Source: JBLHKW01 sp047618565 (GTDB lineage Bacteria > Planctomycetota > UBA1135 > GCA-002686595). Taken from it: a stretch of DNA of 48,407 bases. Made by a program: the position numbers and the translations under genes. Below are positions 1-7,666 of this stretch, one piece after another (positions within the stretch are counted from its first letter, which is position 1; each line of letters opens with the position of its first letter). The notes under the pieces are model-generated. The model saw only the letters and a list, made by a program, of their open reading frames with translations. It ran no database searches and was not told the DNA's origin. The stretch lies in contig JBLHKW010000013.1 of the NCBI GenBank assembly GCA_047618565.1, positions 1 to 48,407 of the forward strand, in the 5' to 3' direction.

Positions 1-99
1 AAATACGGGTCGTCGAGGATGCCAACGCGCGAGAAGTGCCGCCAGAAGCCGAAAGGACGGCGAAGCCGGCCGGTCGTCGCGTTTGGGCCGCGTCTTCAT
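1..99 (-). CDS. Possible 5' end of a gene running off the window (unidentified)
   Basis: An ATG at 99-97 on the minus strand opens a frame that stays open for 33 codons to the window edge. The predicted start is basic (MKTRPKRDD...) and then has a short apolar stretch (FRLLAALLAR). It lies 12 nt downstream of the stop of the beta-barrel gene on the same strand. No Shine-Dalgarno is visible and 33 open codons are common by chance in GC-rich DNA, so this is weak. No function can be assigned. Confidence 0.22.
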   Translation of the reverse strand, partial: MKTRPKRDDRPASPSFRLLAALLARWHPRRPVF

Positions 100-111
100 G
101 AATTATTCGGG

Positions 112-1365
112 CTAGAACGACAGCGCGATCCAGGCCCACGCCTTGGTCGTGTCGGTGGCGAACATGTCCGCGTCGTAGTCGGCAAACTTGAGACCCACCG
201 TCATGTCTTCGTTTACCGGGTAGGTCGCCAGCAGATCGAACTCGGTGCCGTAGTCCATGCCGCCCGAATCCGCGCTGAAGTCGTGGTACAGGGCCAGAAG
301 CTGCACGTCGCCCACCTGCGTGCCCGCTGAGAGGTAGGTGTCCGCCAGCCCCGTGTCGGGCGTTGTGAGGAACTTGTCGGCCCAGCCGTTGAAGGCGTGC
401 GCGGTAGCGAGCGGAGTCGTGAACTTGTCGCCGGGCGCGCCCGATCCATCAAGGACTTCCATACCGATCTTGAACGTGTGCGCATTCACCTTCGCTCCGA
501 GCGTGGCGTGAAGATAACCCGCATCCAGATCAGTGGCATTGTCGCCCGCATCCGTCTGGTTCGCGAGCTCCGCCAGGTACAGGAGATCGAAGCCAGCGAA
601 GGCATGCTTGCCGTCGAAGCGCGCGCCGATGGTCGAGGTCGACATTGCGTCGAGCGTATCGTAGTCGAGCAGATAGGTGTAGACGCTCGCACGCCCCCAG
701 CCCTCGACGTCGTGGGAGACATTCAGGACATGCGACTCCATGCGCTGGTCCCCCACCGCAGAGGCGTCGCCGAAGACACGGTTGACGTTGCTGATGAACG
801 CGTAGTACACGTCGACCGCGCCGCCGACCTGCGTGGCGCTCCAGGATGCAGCGTCAAAGCTCTGGCGGTTCTGGCGCCAGCCGACGTTGCCGATGAATCG
901 ATCGTTGTCGATCTTGATCTCTTGCCGCCCGAGGCGTGCCTCATTGGCATCGTCGAGGAAGTAGGAAAGGTAGACCTGGTTGACCTCGGCGCCCTCGGGA
1001 TCTGCGACGACCGGACGGCTGGTCATCATGTTCGTCGTACTGTCGTAGGCCGCGTCCCCCAGCACGGAGACGTCCTCGAACTCGAGCATGGCCTGGAAGC
1101 TGCCGAACTTCCCGGTTCGGTAGCCGAGCGCGGTGCGCAGCGTCGATGCATGCGCGTTCTTGGCGAACCCGGTCTGGTCGACCTCCTCGAAGCGATAATT
1201 CAGCTTGAGCCAGGATTCGCCGCCCTTGAGTGCATCCAAGAAGGTGGCGCTGGTCGCGGACGTTTCTGTGACCTCGGCCACTTCGGACGGGCTGAGCGAG
1301 AGTTCCAGGTCGCCTGCAGCTGCAGGCAAGGCGAGGGCGATCACGCCGATAGGCATGGACAACAT
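112..1365 (-). CDS. Outer-membrane beta-barrel (porin / alginate-export-like) protein
   Basis: The 417-residue product starts with a signal peptide (hydrophobic core about residues 4-16, ending PAAAG) and then shows alternating polar/apolar beta-strands separated by short turns, ending in the terminal Phe (IALSF) typical of outer-membrane barrels. Segments such as YLSYFLDDANEARLGRQEIKID and VGWRQNRQSFDAA resemble alginate-export-type porins that carry solutes across the outer membrane; substrate unknown. The start at 1365 is preferred over the upstream in-frame start at 1497 because CCGGAG lies a suitable distance upstream and the signal peptide then becomes N-terminal. It is alone downstream of the helicase gene, separated by 223 nt in which I see only a short inverted repeat (1441-1457) and no clear promoter. 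Confidence 0.75.
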   Translation of the reverse strand: MLSMPIGVIALALPAAAGDLELSLSPSEVAEVTETSATSATFLDALKGGESWLKLNYRFEEVDQTGFAKNAHASTLRTALGYRTGKFGSFQAMLEFEDVSVLGDAAYDSTTNMMTSRPVVADPEGAEVNQVYLSYFLDDANEARLGRQEIKIDNDRFIGNVGWRQNRQSFDAASWSATQVGGAVDVYYAFISNVNRVFGDASAVGDQRMESHVLNVSHDVEGWGRASVYTYLLDYDTLDAMSTSTIGARFDGKHAFAGFDLLYLAELANQTDAGDNATDLDAGYLHATLGAKVNAHTFKIGMEVLDGSGAPGDKFTTPLATAHAFNGWADKFLTTPDTGLADTYLSAGTQVGDVQLLALYHDFSADSGGMDYGTEFDLLATYPVNEDMTVGLKFADYDADMFATDTTKAWAWIALSF

Positions 1366-1588
1366 GTGATGTCTCCGGAGTGGGGGTTTCAGGGTCTCCG
1401 CAAGATGCATCCGCGCTCCTGCGGTCCCGCGGCACCAGGTGCGTAGCGAAAATACGCCTCTGCCTCCCGGGATACCGGATGGATCGCGGCGAAGCAACCA
1501 GGGGCGTCAGCGCTACCCTGCTCGCGAACAGGTGCGACGGCCCCGGAATCCGGAACGGCCGACCGGCAGCCCGCTACCGACGGCCGGG

Positions 1589-3295
1589 CTAGAAGCCCGC
1601 GCGGTCGCGTGCGTGCGCCGATCGCCCACGCCCCTGGGCGCTGCGCCCGCGTCTCCAGTTGCCGGACGAGCTGCCATTCCCGCCACTCCCGCCACTCCCG
1701 CCCTGGCCGCCCGGCCTGGACCAGCCGCCGTCAGCATCGCCGGATGCCGCCGGAGCAGGCTGCGAGCGACGGATACGCTTGCGCGCCCGCCGACCGACCG
1801 TGGACCCAGCGGGCGGCGAGCCAGCATGGAAACTACGATCCGACGGCAACGCCTGCGCGCCTTGCTGATCCCAGCCCTTGCCGCTCTGCCAGCTGCCACG
1901 CGCACCGGGTCGGGCGGCGACAGGGGGGCTCGCGGCAGCCGCGGGGCTCGCGGCACCAGCGCCAGTACTTCGCTCGGGCTTGTGCGCCGGGGGCTTCCCG
2001 CCGCGCCCTGCGGCGGTCCTGGTCTGCCACGGGCCCGCACCACGCTGGCCGTGGGCCTGCCCTGCTCCGGCGCGTGCATCCTCGCCCGAGCGCTCACGCT
2101 TGCCCGCCCTGGCCTTCTTCGGTTGCGCGCCACCGAAGGCGGGCAACCGTACACACGGGATCTCCGCGCCGATGCGCGCTTCGATCGCGCGTATCTGCGA
2201 TCGATCCTGGCCCGTCACGAAGGTGCACGCCTTGCCGCTGCGCTCGCTGCGGCCCGTGCGACCGATGCGGTGGGTGTAAGCGTCGGGCGTGTTCGGAACG
2301 TCGAAGTTGATCACATGCGAGATGCCCTCGACGTCGATGCCGCGCGCCGCAATGTCCGTGGCCACGAGCACCTTGTAGCGACCCTCGCGAAAGCCACGCA
2401 TGGCCCGGTCGCGCTGCGACTGATTCATGTTTCCCTGGAGCGCGACGGCCTTCTCGCCAGCACGCACGAGGCGCTCCGCCAGGCGCTGGGCACGTGACTT
2501 TGTGCGCAGGAACACGATCGCCGATGTGAAGCCAGGCTCCTCGAGCAGGTGCTTGAGCAGGTCCTGCTTGAAACCGTCCGTGCACGGGTAGAGGGCGTGC
2601 TCGATGGTATCCGCCGGAGCTGAGTGGGACAGCTCGACTACATGCGGGTCGCGCAAGAGCCCGTCGGTGAGCCGGCGGATCTCTTGCGGCATCGTGGCAG
2701 AGAACAGCAGGTTCTGGCGGCGCGCCGGCAACGCGCCGAGGATGCGCTTGATGTCGGGCAGGAAGCCCATGTCGAACATGTGGTCCGCCTCGTCGAGCAC
2801 CACGATCTCAATACCGCGCAGATCGATCTCGCGCCGCTTGTGCAGGTCCAGCAGGCGCCCCGGGCACGCCACCACGATGTCCGGCCGCTTGCTCAGCGCG
2901 CGCACCTGACGCGTGATCGGCATACCACCGAAGACGACGGTCGAGCGTACGTTGGTGAAACGGCCCAGCAGGTTGATCTCGCGCTCGATCTGGGTCGCGA
3001 GCTCGCGCGTCGGCGCCAGAATCAGCGCGCGCGGCGCCGCACCCTTCGAGTTGCCGGCCGCCGCGAATCGCGACAGGATCGGCAGCGCGAACGCGGCCGT
3101 CTTACCGGTACCGGTCTGCGCCAGGCCGAGCACATCTCGACCAGCGAGCACCGCAGGAATGGCCTGGGCCTGGATCGGTCGGGGCTCGGAAAAACCGGCC
3201 TCCTCGACACCTCGTAGAACGTGACTCTCGAGGGAAAACGTCTTGAAGCCGTGCGAGCACGGCTTGGATTGCTTGGTATTGATGATGGGGCTCAC
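1589..3295 (-). CDS. rhlE: DEAD-box ATP-dependent RNA helicase, RhlE-like
   Basis: All DEAD-box motifs are present: Q motif around residues 33-43 (GFSEPRPIQ), motif I AQTGTGKT at 59-66, PTRELA near 95, DEAD at 168-171, SAT at 199-201, ARGID near 317 and HRIGRTGR at 342-349. The two RecA-like domains fill the first 380 residues. The protein unwinds short RNA duplexes in the cytoplasm, usually in rRNA maturation or RNA decay. The last 180 residues form a basic, Gly/Ser/Ala/Arg-rich low-complexity tail, as in many RhlE proteins where it binds RNA. The start is a GTG with poor SD spacing, so the first 10-18 residues are uncertain. The family is sure; the RhlE subfamily is likely but not proven. 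Confidence 0.93.
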   Translation of the reverse strand: MSPIINTKQSKPCSHGFKTFSLESHVLRGVEEAGFSEPRPIQAQAIPAVLAGRDVLGLAQTGTGKTAAFALPILSRFAAAGNSKGAAPRALILAPTRELATQIEREINLLGRFTNVRSTVVFGGMPITRQVRALSKRPDIVVACPGRLLDLHKRREIDLRGIEIVVLDEADHMFDMGFLPDIKRILGALPARRQNLLFSATMPQEIRRLTDGLLRDPHVVELSHSAPADTIEHALYPCTDGFKQDLLKHLLEEPGFTSAIVFLRTKSRAQRLAERLVRAGEKAVALQGNMNQSQRDRAMRGFREGRYKVLVATDIAARGIDVEGISHVINFDVPNTPDAYTHRIGRTGRSERSGKACTFVTGQDRSQIRAIEARIGAEIPCVRLPAFGGAQPKKARAGKRERSGEDARAGAGQAHGQRGAGPWQTRTAAGRGGKPPAHKPERSTGAGAASPAAAASPPVAARPGARGSWQSGKGWDQQGAQALPSDRSFHAGSPPAGSTVGRRARKRIRRSQPAPAASGDADGGWSRPGGQGGSGGSGGNGSSSGNWRRGRSAQGRGRSAHARDRAGF

Positions 3296-3637
3296 TCCGC
3301 GGCCACGGTATTACCGCAGGACCACGCAGGATCAGGACCCCAGCAACAGGTAGGCAGTCTCGATCGAATCTTTGGGTTGGGCGCTCTGTTCCCCATCCGC
3401 CGGCGGGATGGAATCGGAAGCCGCTGTCGCGCACCCGGACCGCCCGTTGGCGGCCGTATTCGCGCACGAGCATACGACAGGGCCCGGAGAATGTGCTAGT
3501 AGGCAATTGAAACGGTGGAAAAAACGCGCCCAGCGGCCCCAGGGGGCGGCCCGCAAGTTGAGCACCCAGCTCCAGGGGGGTAACCTGCGCCGCTTCGCAA
3601 CCCCCCCATAAGGCCATTCGACCCCGTCCGCCTCTCC
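3296..3637. other. Divergent intergenic region, 342 nt
   Basis: This lies between the helicase (leftward) and the cytochrome c peroxidase (rightward), so it must hold promoters for both. I see a 6-bp hairpin (CCATCC / GGATGG, 3393-3411) and a short AT-richer patch (about 3500-3530), but no convincing -35/-10 pair. No Shine-Dalgarno is visible just before the peroxidase ATG. Open frames here look like noise. Confidence 0.5.
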
Positions 3638-4783
3638 ATGCACACACCGACCTGCGCCCTCGCCGCCCCCCAGGGCCAGCTGACCGGCCGCACCGACGAC
3701 CGTGCGCTCGCGGGGACCCTGAGCCTGGACGAGGTCAAGGCCATGCTCGTGATGGATCGCCCACTGGGCCTCACCGAGGGATACGCGGATCACATCCCGG
3801 CCGACAATCCGATGACCCCGGCCAAGGTCGAGCTCGGGCGTCAGCTGTACTTCAACAAGCGTCTCTCGCGCGACAACACGGTGTCCTGCGCCACGTGCCA
3901 CGATCAGGCCAAGGGTTGGGCGAGTGCCGGCCCCGTCTCGACCGGCATCGACGGGCAGATGGGCGGCCGCAGTGCGCCGACCGTCATCAACCGTGTCTTC
4001 GGCAAGACACAGTTCTGGAGTGGACGGGCGGCGAGCCTCGAGGAGCAAGCGGTCGGTCCGATCGCCAATCCGATCGAGATGGGATTCACCCTCGACGAGG
4101 CCGTGGCTCGACTCGCGGGCATCGAGGGTTACGTCGTGCAGTTCAAGGCCGTCTTCGGGGGCGAGGCCAGCGCCGATAGCCTGGGCAAGGCGATCGCCGC
4201 CTTCGAACGCACCATCGTCTCGGGCCGCAGCCAGAACGACTACTTCGACCAGGCCGTGCCGTTCTTCGATTGGGAGCCCGACGAGGATGAGGATTCCGAG
4301 TTCCTCGCGACCGTGGAGAGGATCCTGGACCAAGAGTACGAGCACCGGATGAGCGCCGGAGCCGAGCGCGGGCGCGACCTATTTTTCGGCAAGGCCAGCT
4401 GCTCTTCCTGCCATGTGGGCCAGGACCTGACGGACGAGATGTTCCACAATATCGGCGTCGGCCTCGAGGGCTGGGACGCCGACGGTGCAACGCCCGACTG
4501 GGGTCGCTCCGTGGTGACTGGTAGCGACGCCGACAAGGGCGCGTTCAAGACACCGAGCGTGCGCAACATCACGCTCACCGCCCCGTACATGCACGACGGT
4601 AGCCTGGCCACGCTGATGGAGGTCGTCGAGCACTACGACAAGGGTGGCACGCAGACGCCCTGGCTGTCCGACAAGAGGTTCCCCCTCAAGCTGACCGTCC
4701 AGGAGAAGCAGGACCTGGTCCAGTTCCTCGAAGAGGCGCTGCTGGGTCCGATCACCGAGGTTGCGGTTACGCGCCTGCCCTGA
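3638..4783 (+). CDS. Diheme cytochrome c peroxidase (CcpA/MauG family)
   Basis: Two c-type heme sites are visible, CATCH at residues 84-88 and CSSCH at 255-259, with the family's conserved surroundings: LGRQLYFNKRLS before heme 1, then SAPTVIN, NPIEMG and, after heme 2, KTPSVRNI and YMHDGSLATL. Length (381 aa) suits the bacterial diheme peroxidase family, which reduces H2O2 in the periplasm using electrons from small cytochromes or cupredoxins; MauG-type members instead oxidise protein side chains. Hemes are attached outside the cytoplasm, yet the N-terminus (MHTPTCALAAPQG...) has no hydrophobic core, and stop codons in this frame at 3500-3502 and about 3578 leave no room for an upstream signal peptide. 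The rhodanese fusion begins 9 nt after its stop, so the two are probably co-transcribed. Confidence 0.9.
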   Translation: MHTPTCALAAPQGQLTGRTDDRALAGTLSLDEVKAMLVMDRPLGLTEGYADHIPADNPMTPAKVELGRQLYFNKRLSRDNTVSCATCHDQAKGWASAGPVSTGIDGQMGGRSAPTVINRVFGKTQFWSGRAASLEEQAVGPIANPIEMGFTLDEAVARLAGIEGYVVQFKAVFGGEASADSLGKAIAAFERTIVSGRSQNDYFDQAVPFFDWEPDEDEDSEFLATVERILDQEYEHRMSAGAERGRDLFFGKASCSSCHVGQDLTDEMFHNIGVGLEGWDADGATPDWGRSVVTGSDADKGAFKTPSVRNITLTAPYMHDGSLATLMEVVEHYDKGGTQTPWLSDKRFPLKLTVQEKQDLVQFLEEALLGPITEVAVTRLP

Positions 4784-4792
4784 CGCGACAGC

Positions 4793-5785
4793 ATGCTCGC
4801 CTTCGCCATCGCCGCGCTGACGGCCCTCCAAGGGGGCGCACCGTCCCAGGCCCCTCTGCCGACCGAGGTCGCCGAGGTCTTGCCCATCGACGTCGAGGGC
4901 CTTGTGCCCTTGCACCGGGTCGGCGAACTGCTGCTAGGCGGTCAGCCGACGGCCACGGCCCTGCGACATCTACGCGCGCGCGATGTGCAGCTCGTGATCG
5001 ATCTGCGTGGCGCCGACGAAGCGCGCGGATTCGATGAGGGAGCCCTGCTCGAGAAGCTGGGTCTGCGCTACGAGATCGTGGGCTTCGACCGCCCGACCAC
5101 GCTGACCGACGGGGTGTTCCAGCACGTTCGGCGGCTCGTCGCGGAGCACCGCACCAGGGGGCAGGGCAAGGCGCTGCTGCACGGCGCTGGCGGCGCACGG
5201 GTCGGCGCACTGTGGATCTCCATCCGCGTGCTGGACGAGGGCGTCCCCTGGGAGCGGGCCGTCGTCGAGGCTCGATCGCTCGGCCTGAACTCGGGCCCGC
5301 TCGCCACCGTCGCGCGCGACTACGTGCTGGGCGCCGGCAAGCAGGCACTCGGCGCCACCAAACACAGGATCCGTGCGCAGTTTCCGGACGTCGCGCGCAT
5401 CTCGGTCGCCGAACTCGAACGGCGCCTGGGCCAACCGGGTAGCGCGCCGATCCTGCTGGACATCCGGGCCGAGCGCGAATTTGCGGTCAGTCATCTACAG
5501 GGCGCGCAGCGTGCCGACAACGCCGAGTCCGCGCGCGCCTGGCTCGGCGACTCCCCCATGGAGCGCGAGATCGTCGTCTACTGTTCCGTCGGCCAGCGCT
5601 CGGCCTACATGGCCCAGGAGCTGGCGCGCCGCGGCTACACGAACGTCCGCAATCTCGAAGGATCCCTCTTCGAATGGGCCAACACGGGACGGCCCGTGTA
5701 CCGCGGGCCGGAGCTCGCGCACTCGGTGCATCCCTACGACAAGAAGTGGGGCCGTCTGCTCGACGAATCACTGCACCCGCAGTGA
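4793..5785 (+). CDS. Inactive dual-specificity-phosphatase-like domain fused to rhodanese
   Basis: The 330-residue protein has a short apolar N-terminus (possible weak signal peptide), a BLH/DUF442-type phosphatase-like domain at about 35-180 and a rhodanese domain at about 203-305. The phosphatase P-loop, normally H-C-x-x-G-x-R, reads HGAGGARVG at 130-138: His130 and Arg136 are kept but the catalytic Cys is Gly131, so phosphatase chemistry is not expected. The rhodanese has an intact loop CSVGQRS with Cys264 and the usual NLEGSLFEW motif, consistent with sulfur transfer or persulfide handling. BLH-type domains are known fused to persulfide enzymes, which supports a sulfur role. It follows the diheme peroxidase by 9 nt. 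A pure binding role for the first domain is inferred. Confidence 0.82.
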   Translation: MLAFAIAALTALQGGAPSQAPLPTEVAEVLPIDVEGLVPLHRVGELLLGGQPTATALRHLRARDVQLVIDLRGADEARGFDEGALLEKLGLRYEIVGFDRPTTLTDGVFQHVRRLVAEHRTRGQGKALLHGAGGARVGALWISIRVLDEGVPWERAVVEARSLGLNSGPLATVARDYVLGAGKQALGATKHRIRAQFPDVARISVAELERRLGQPGSAPILLDIRAEREFAVSHLQGAQRADNAESARAWLGDSPMEREIVVYCSVGQRSAYMAQELARRGYTNVRNLEGSLFEWANTGRPVYRGPELAHSVHPYDKKWGRLLDESLHPQ

Positions 5786-5810
5786 TCGGCCTGGCCCGAC
5801 GGGCGACGAC

Positions 5811-6902
5811 CTACTTGCCGACCAGGAAGTGGCACACGTCGTTGGGCCTCATCACGTATTCGCGGCCCTCCGTGCGCATCTTGCCGGCCGCCTTGATCGC
5901 GGCTTCCGTCTCGTGCTCGACAAGATCGGCCACCGAGTAGACCTCGGCCCGGATGTAGCCTTTCTCGAAGTCCGTGTGGATCACGCCCGCGGAGCGCGGA
6001 CCGGTCCAGCCCTCGTGGATGGTCCAGGCCCGGATCTCCTTGGGACCCGCCGTGTAGAACGTCTGCAGCCCGAGCAGCGCGTAGGTCGACTGGATCAGGC
6101 GCCCCAGGGCCAGCTCACTGATCCCCAGGTCCTCCATGAAAGCCACGCGTTCATCGGGCTCGAGCCCGCGCAGTTCGCTCTCGATGTCGGTGCAGATGGG
6201 CAACCACTCCGAGCCCGTCGCTGTGGCATGCGCCGCGACGGCCTGGGCATGGGGTCCCGAGCCGTCCAGGTCATCGTCGGCAACGTTGGCCACGTACAGC
6301 ATGCGCTTGGTGGACATGAGACACAGGGGCTTGAGAGCCTGCGCCTCACGCTCGGTCCACTCGACTGCCCGCAGGGCTGTGCCCGCCTCGATCGCCGCCT
6401 GCGCGCGCTCGAAGGTCTCCCTCTCGAAGATCGAGTCCTTGTCACCGGTGCGCGCCTTCTTGGCGACGCGCTCGACGGCCTTACCGATCGTCTCGAGGTC
6501 CGCCAGTGCGAGCTCGAGCTCGATGATCTCCATGTCCTGCTTCGGATCGACCGGTGTGTCGCGCACGACGTTGGGATTCTCGAAGCAACGCACGACCTGC
6601 ATGATCGCGTCCGTCTCACGGATGTTCGCCAGGAACTTGTTGCCGAGACCCTCGCCCTTGGAAGCGCCCGCGATCAACCCGGCGATGTCCATCACCTTGA
6701 CCGATGCCGGGATGATCTTCTGCGACTCGATATGAGTGCGGATCAGCTCCAGTTGCCGGTCGGGCACCTCGGCGATGGCCACGTTGGGATCGATCGTGCA
6801 GAAGGGGAAATTCCCGGCCTCGGCGCCCGCCGCCGTCAGGGCGTTGAAGAGGGTGCTTTTTCCGACGTTCGGGAGGCCAACGATGCCACAGGAGACGCTC
6901 AT
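5811..6902 (-). CDS. ychF: Ribosome-binding ATPase YchF (OLA1/Obg family)
   Basis: From the ATG at 6902 the protein is 363 residues, the same length as the Escherichia coli homologue, and begins MSVSCGIVGLPNVGKSTLF with the G1 P-loop GLPNVGKS. The G3 element DIAGLI and the NxxD/E-type G4 (NVADDD) that favours ATP over GTP are present, followed by the coiled-coil insertion and the C-terminal TGS domain ending YVMRPNDVCHFLVGK. YchF is a cytoplasmic P-loop NTPase that binds ribosomes and affects translation and the oxidative stress response. An upstream in-frame start at 7004 would add a 34-residue extension lacking family similarity, so I reject it. It converges with the rhodanese gene (25 nt apart). 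Confidence 0.96.
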   Translation of the reverse strand: MSVSCGIVGLPNVGKSTLFNALTAAGAEAGNFPFCTIDPNVAIAEVPDRQLELIRTHIESQKIIPASVKVMDIAGLIAGASKGEGLGNKFLANIRETDAIMQVVRCFENPNVVRDTPVDPKQDMEIIELELALADLETIGKAVERVAKKARTGDKDSIFERETFERAQAAIEAGTALRAVEWTEREAQALKPLCLMSTKRMLYVANVADDDLDGSGPHAQAVAAHATATGSEWLPICTDIESELRGLEPDERVAFMEDLGISELALGRLIQSTYALLGLQTFYTAGPKEIRAWTIHEGWTGPRSAGVIHTDFEKGYIRAEVYSVADLVEHETEAAIKAAGKMRTEGREYVMRPNDVCHFLVGK

Positions 6903-7036
6903 GAGTTCGCTAAAGGTACGGGGGTCGGACGGGCCGGACTCGACACGTCGATCCGCGCAGCATAGCGTGCTGTTTCGCATCCCGGCCCCTTCCAGGCGGG
7001 ACAATCTTCGCGGCCCCGGCGACCCGACTCCGAATC

Positions 7037-7666
7037 ATGCCGATCCGAATCCCGAACCGCCTGTTCGCTCGCCATTACGACCGCATGGCGGAGCGCTACG
7101 AACAGGAGATGCAACCCCGCCGGCATGCCTTCCTGGAGCAGCTCAGTGGCACGGTGGTCGAGATCGGCCCCGGCACGGGCGCCAACCTGCCCCACCTGCC
7201 GCAAGACGTGCAGTGGATCGGTATCGAGCCCAACGAGCACATGCACCCGCTGCTGCGCGAGAAGGCCGCCGCCCTGGGGCGCGAGGTAGATCTGCGCCAG
7301 CTGTCCGCCGGCAACCTGCCACTGGGAGATGCCAGCGTGGACGCGGTGCTCTCGACCCTCGTTCTCTGCTCGGTACCGGACGTCGCCCAGGCACTCACCG
7401 AGATCCGCCGCATCCTCAAGCCCGGGGGTCGCTTCCTGTTCTGGGAGCACGTCATCGCCCCCACGGGCCTGGCCCTGCGCGCGCTGCAGCACCTCGTGTG
7501 CCCGCTCCATCGCGTCATCGCGGACGGCTGCAACACTCAGCGCGACCTCGCGCGCGACATCCGTTGCGCGGGCTTCGCATCCGTGGAACTGGAACAGATC
7601 CGGATTCCGAAGGCCGCCGGGCCAGTCTGGATCCGGCCGCACATCATCGGTGTCGCCCGCTGCTAA
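7037..7666 (+). CDS. Class I SAM-dependent methyltransferase
   Basis: The glycine-rich SAM-binding motif VVEIGPGTGANLPHL lies near residue 40, followed by the acidic end of strand 2 (WIGIEPNEHMHPLL) and the post-I motif LPLGDASVDAVLSTLVLCSVPD, then EIRRILKPGGRFLFWEHV. This arrangement and the 209-residue length match small UbiE/METTL7-like methyltransferases; the methyl acceptor cannot be told. It starts 134 nt from the divergently transcribed ychF. Its stop codon overlaps the stop of the converging RND gene (7663-7666), so the two transcripts meet tail to tail. Confidence 0.88.
   Translation: MPIRIPNRLFARHYDRMAERYEQEMQPRRHAFLEQLSGTVVEIGPGTGANLPHLPQDVQWIGIEPNEHMHPLLREKAAALGREVDLRQLSAGNLPLGDASVDAVLSTLVLCSVPDVAQALTEIRRILKPGGRFLFWEHVIAPTGLALRALQHLVCPLHRVIADGCNTQRDLARDIRCAGFASVELEQIRIPKAAGPVWIRPHIIGVARC

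Noticed and set aside
397..1446. 349-codon plus-strand frame over the beta-barrel gene
   Set aside because: Antisense to a protein with signal peptide and barrel pattern; translation has no recognisable domain.
1568..1590. Hairpin AGCCCG/CGGGCT at the helicase stop codon as a terminator
   Set aside because: Only 6 bp with an 11-nt loop, overlaps the stop codon and has no T tract on the minus strand.
5373..6965. 530-codon plus-strand frame spanning the end of the rhodanese gene and all of ychF
   Set aside because: It crosses two strongly supported genes in other frames, and its translation is low-complexity with no motif.
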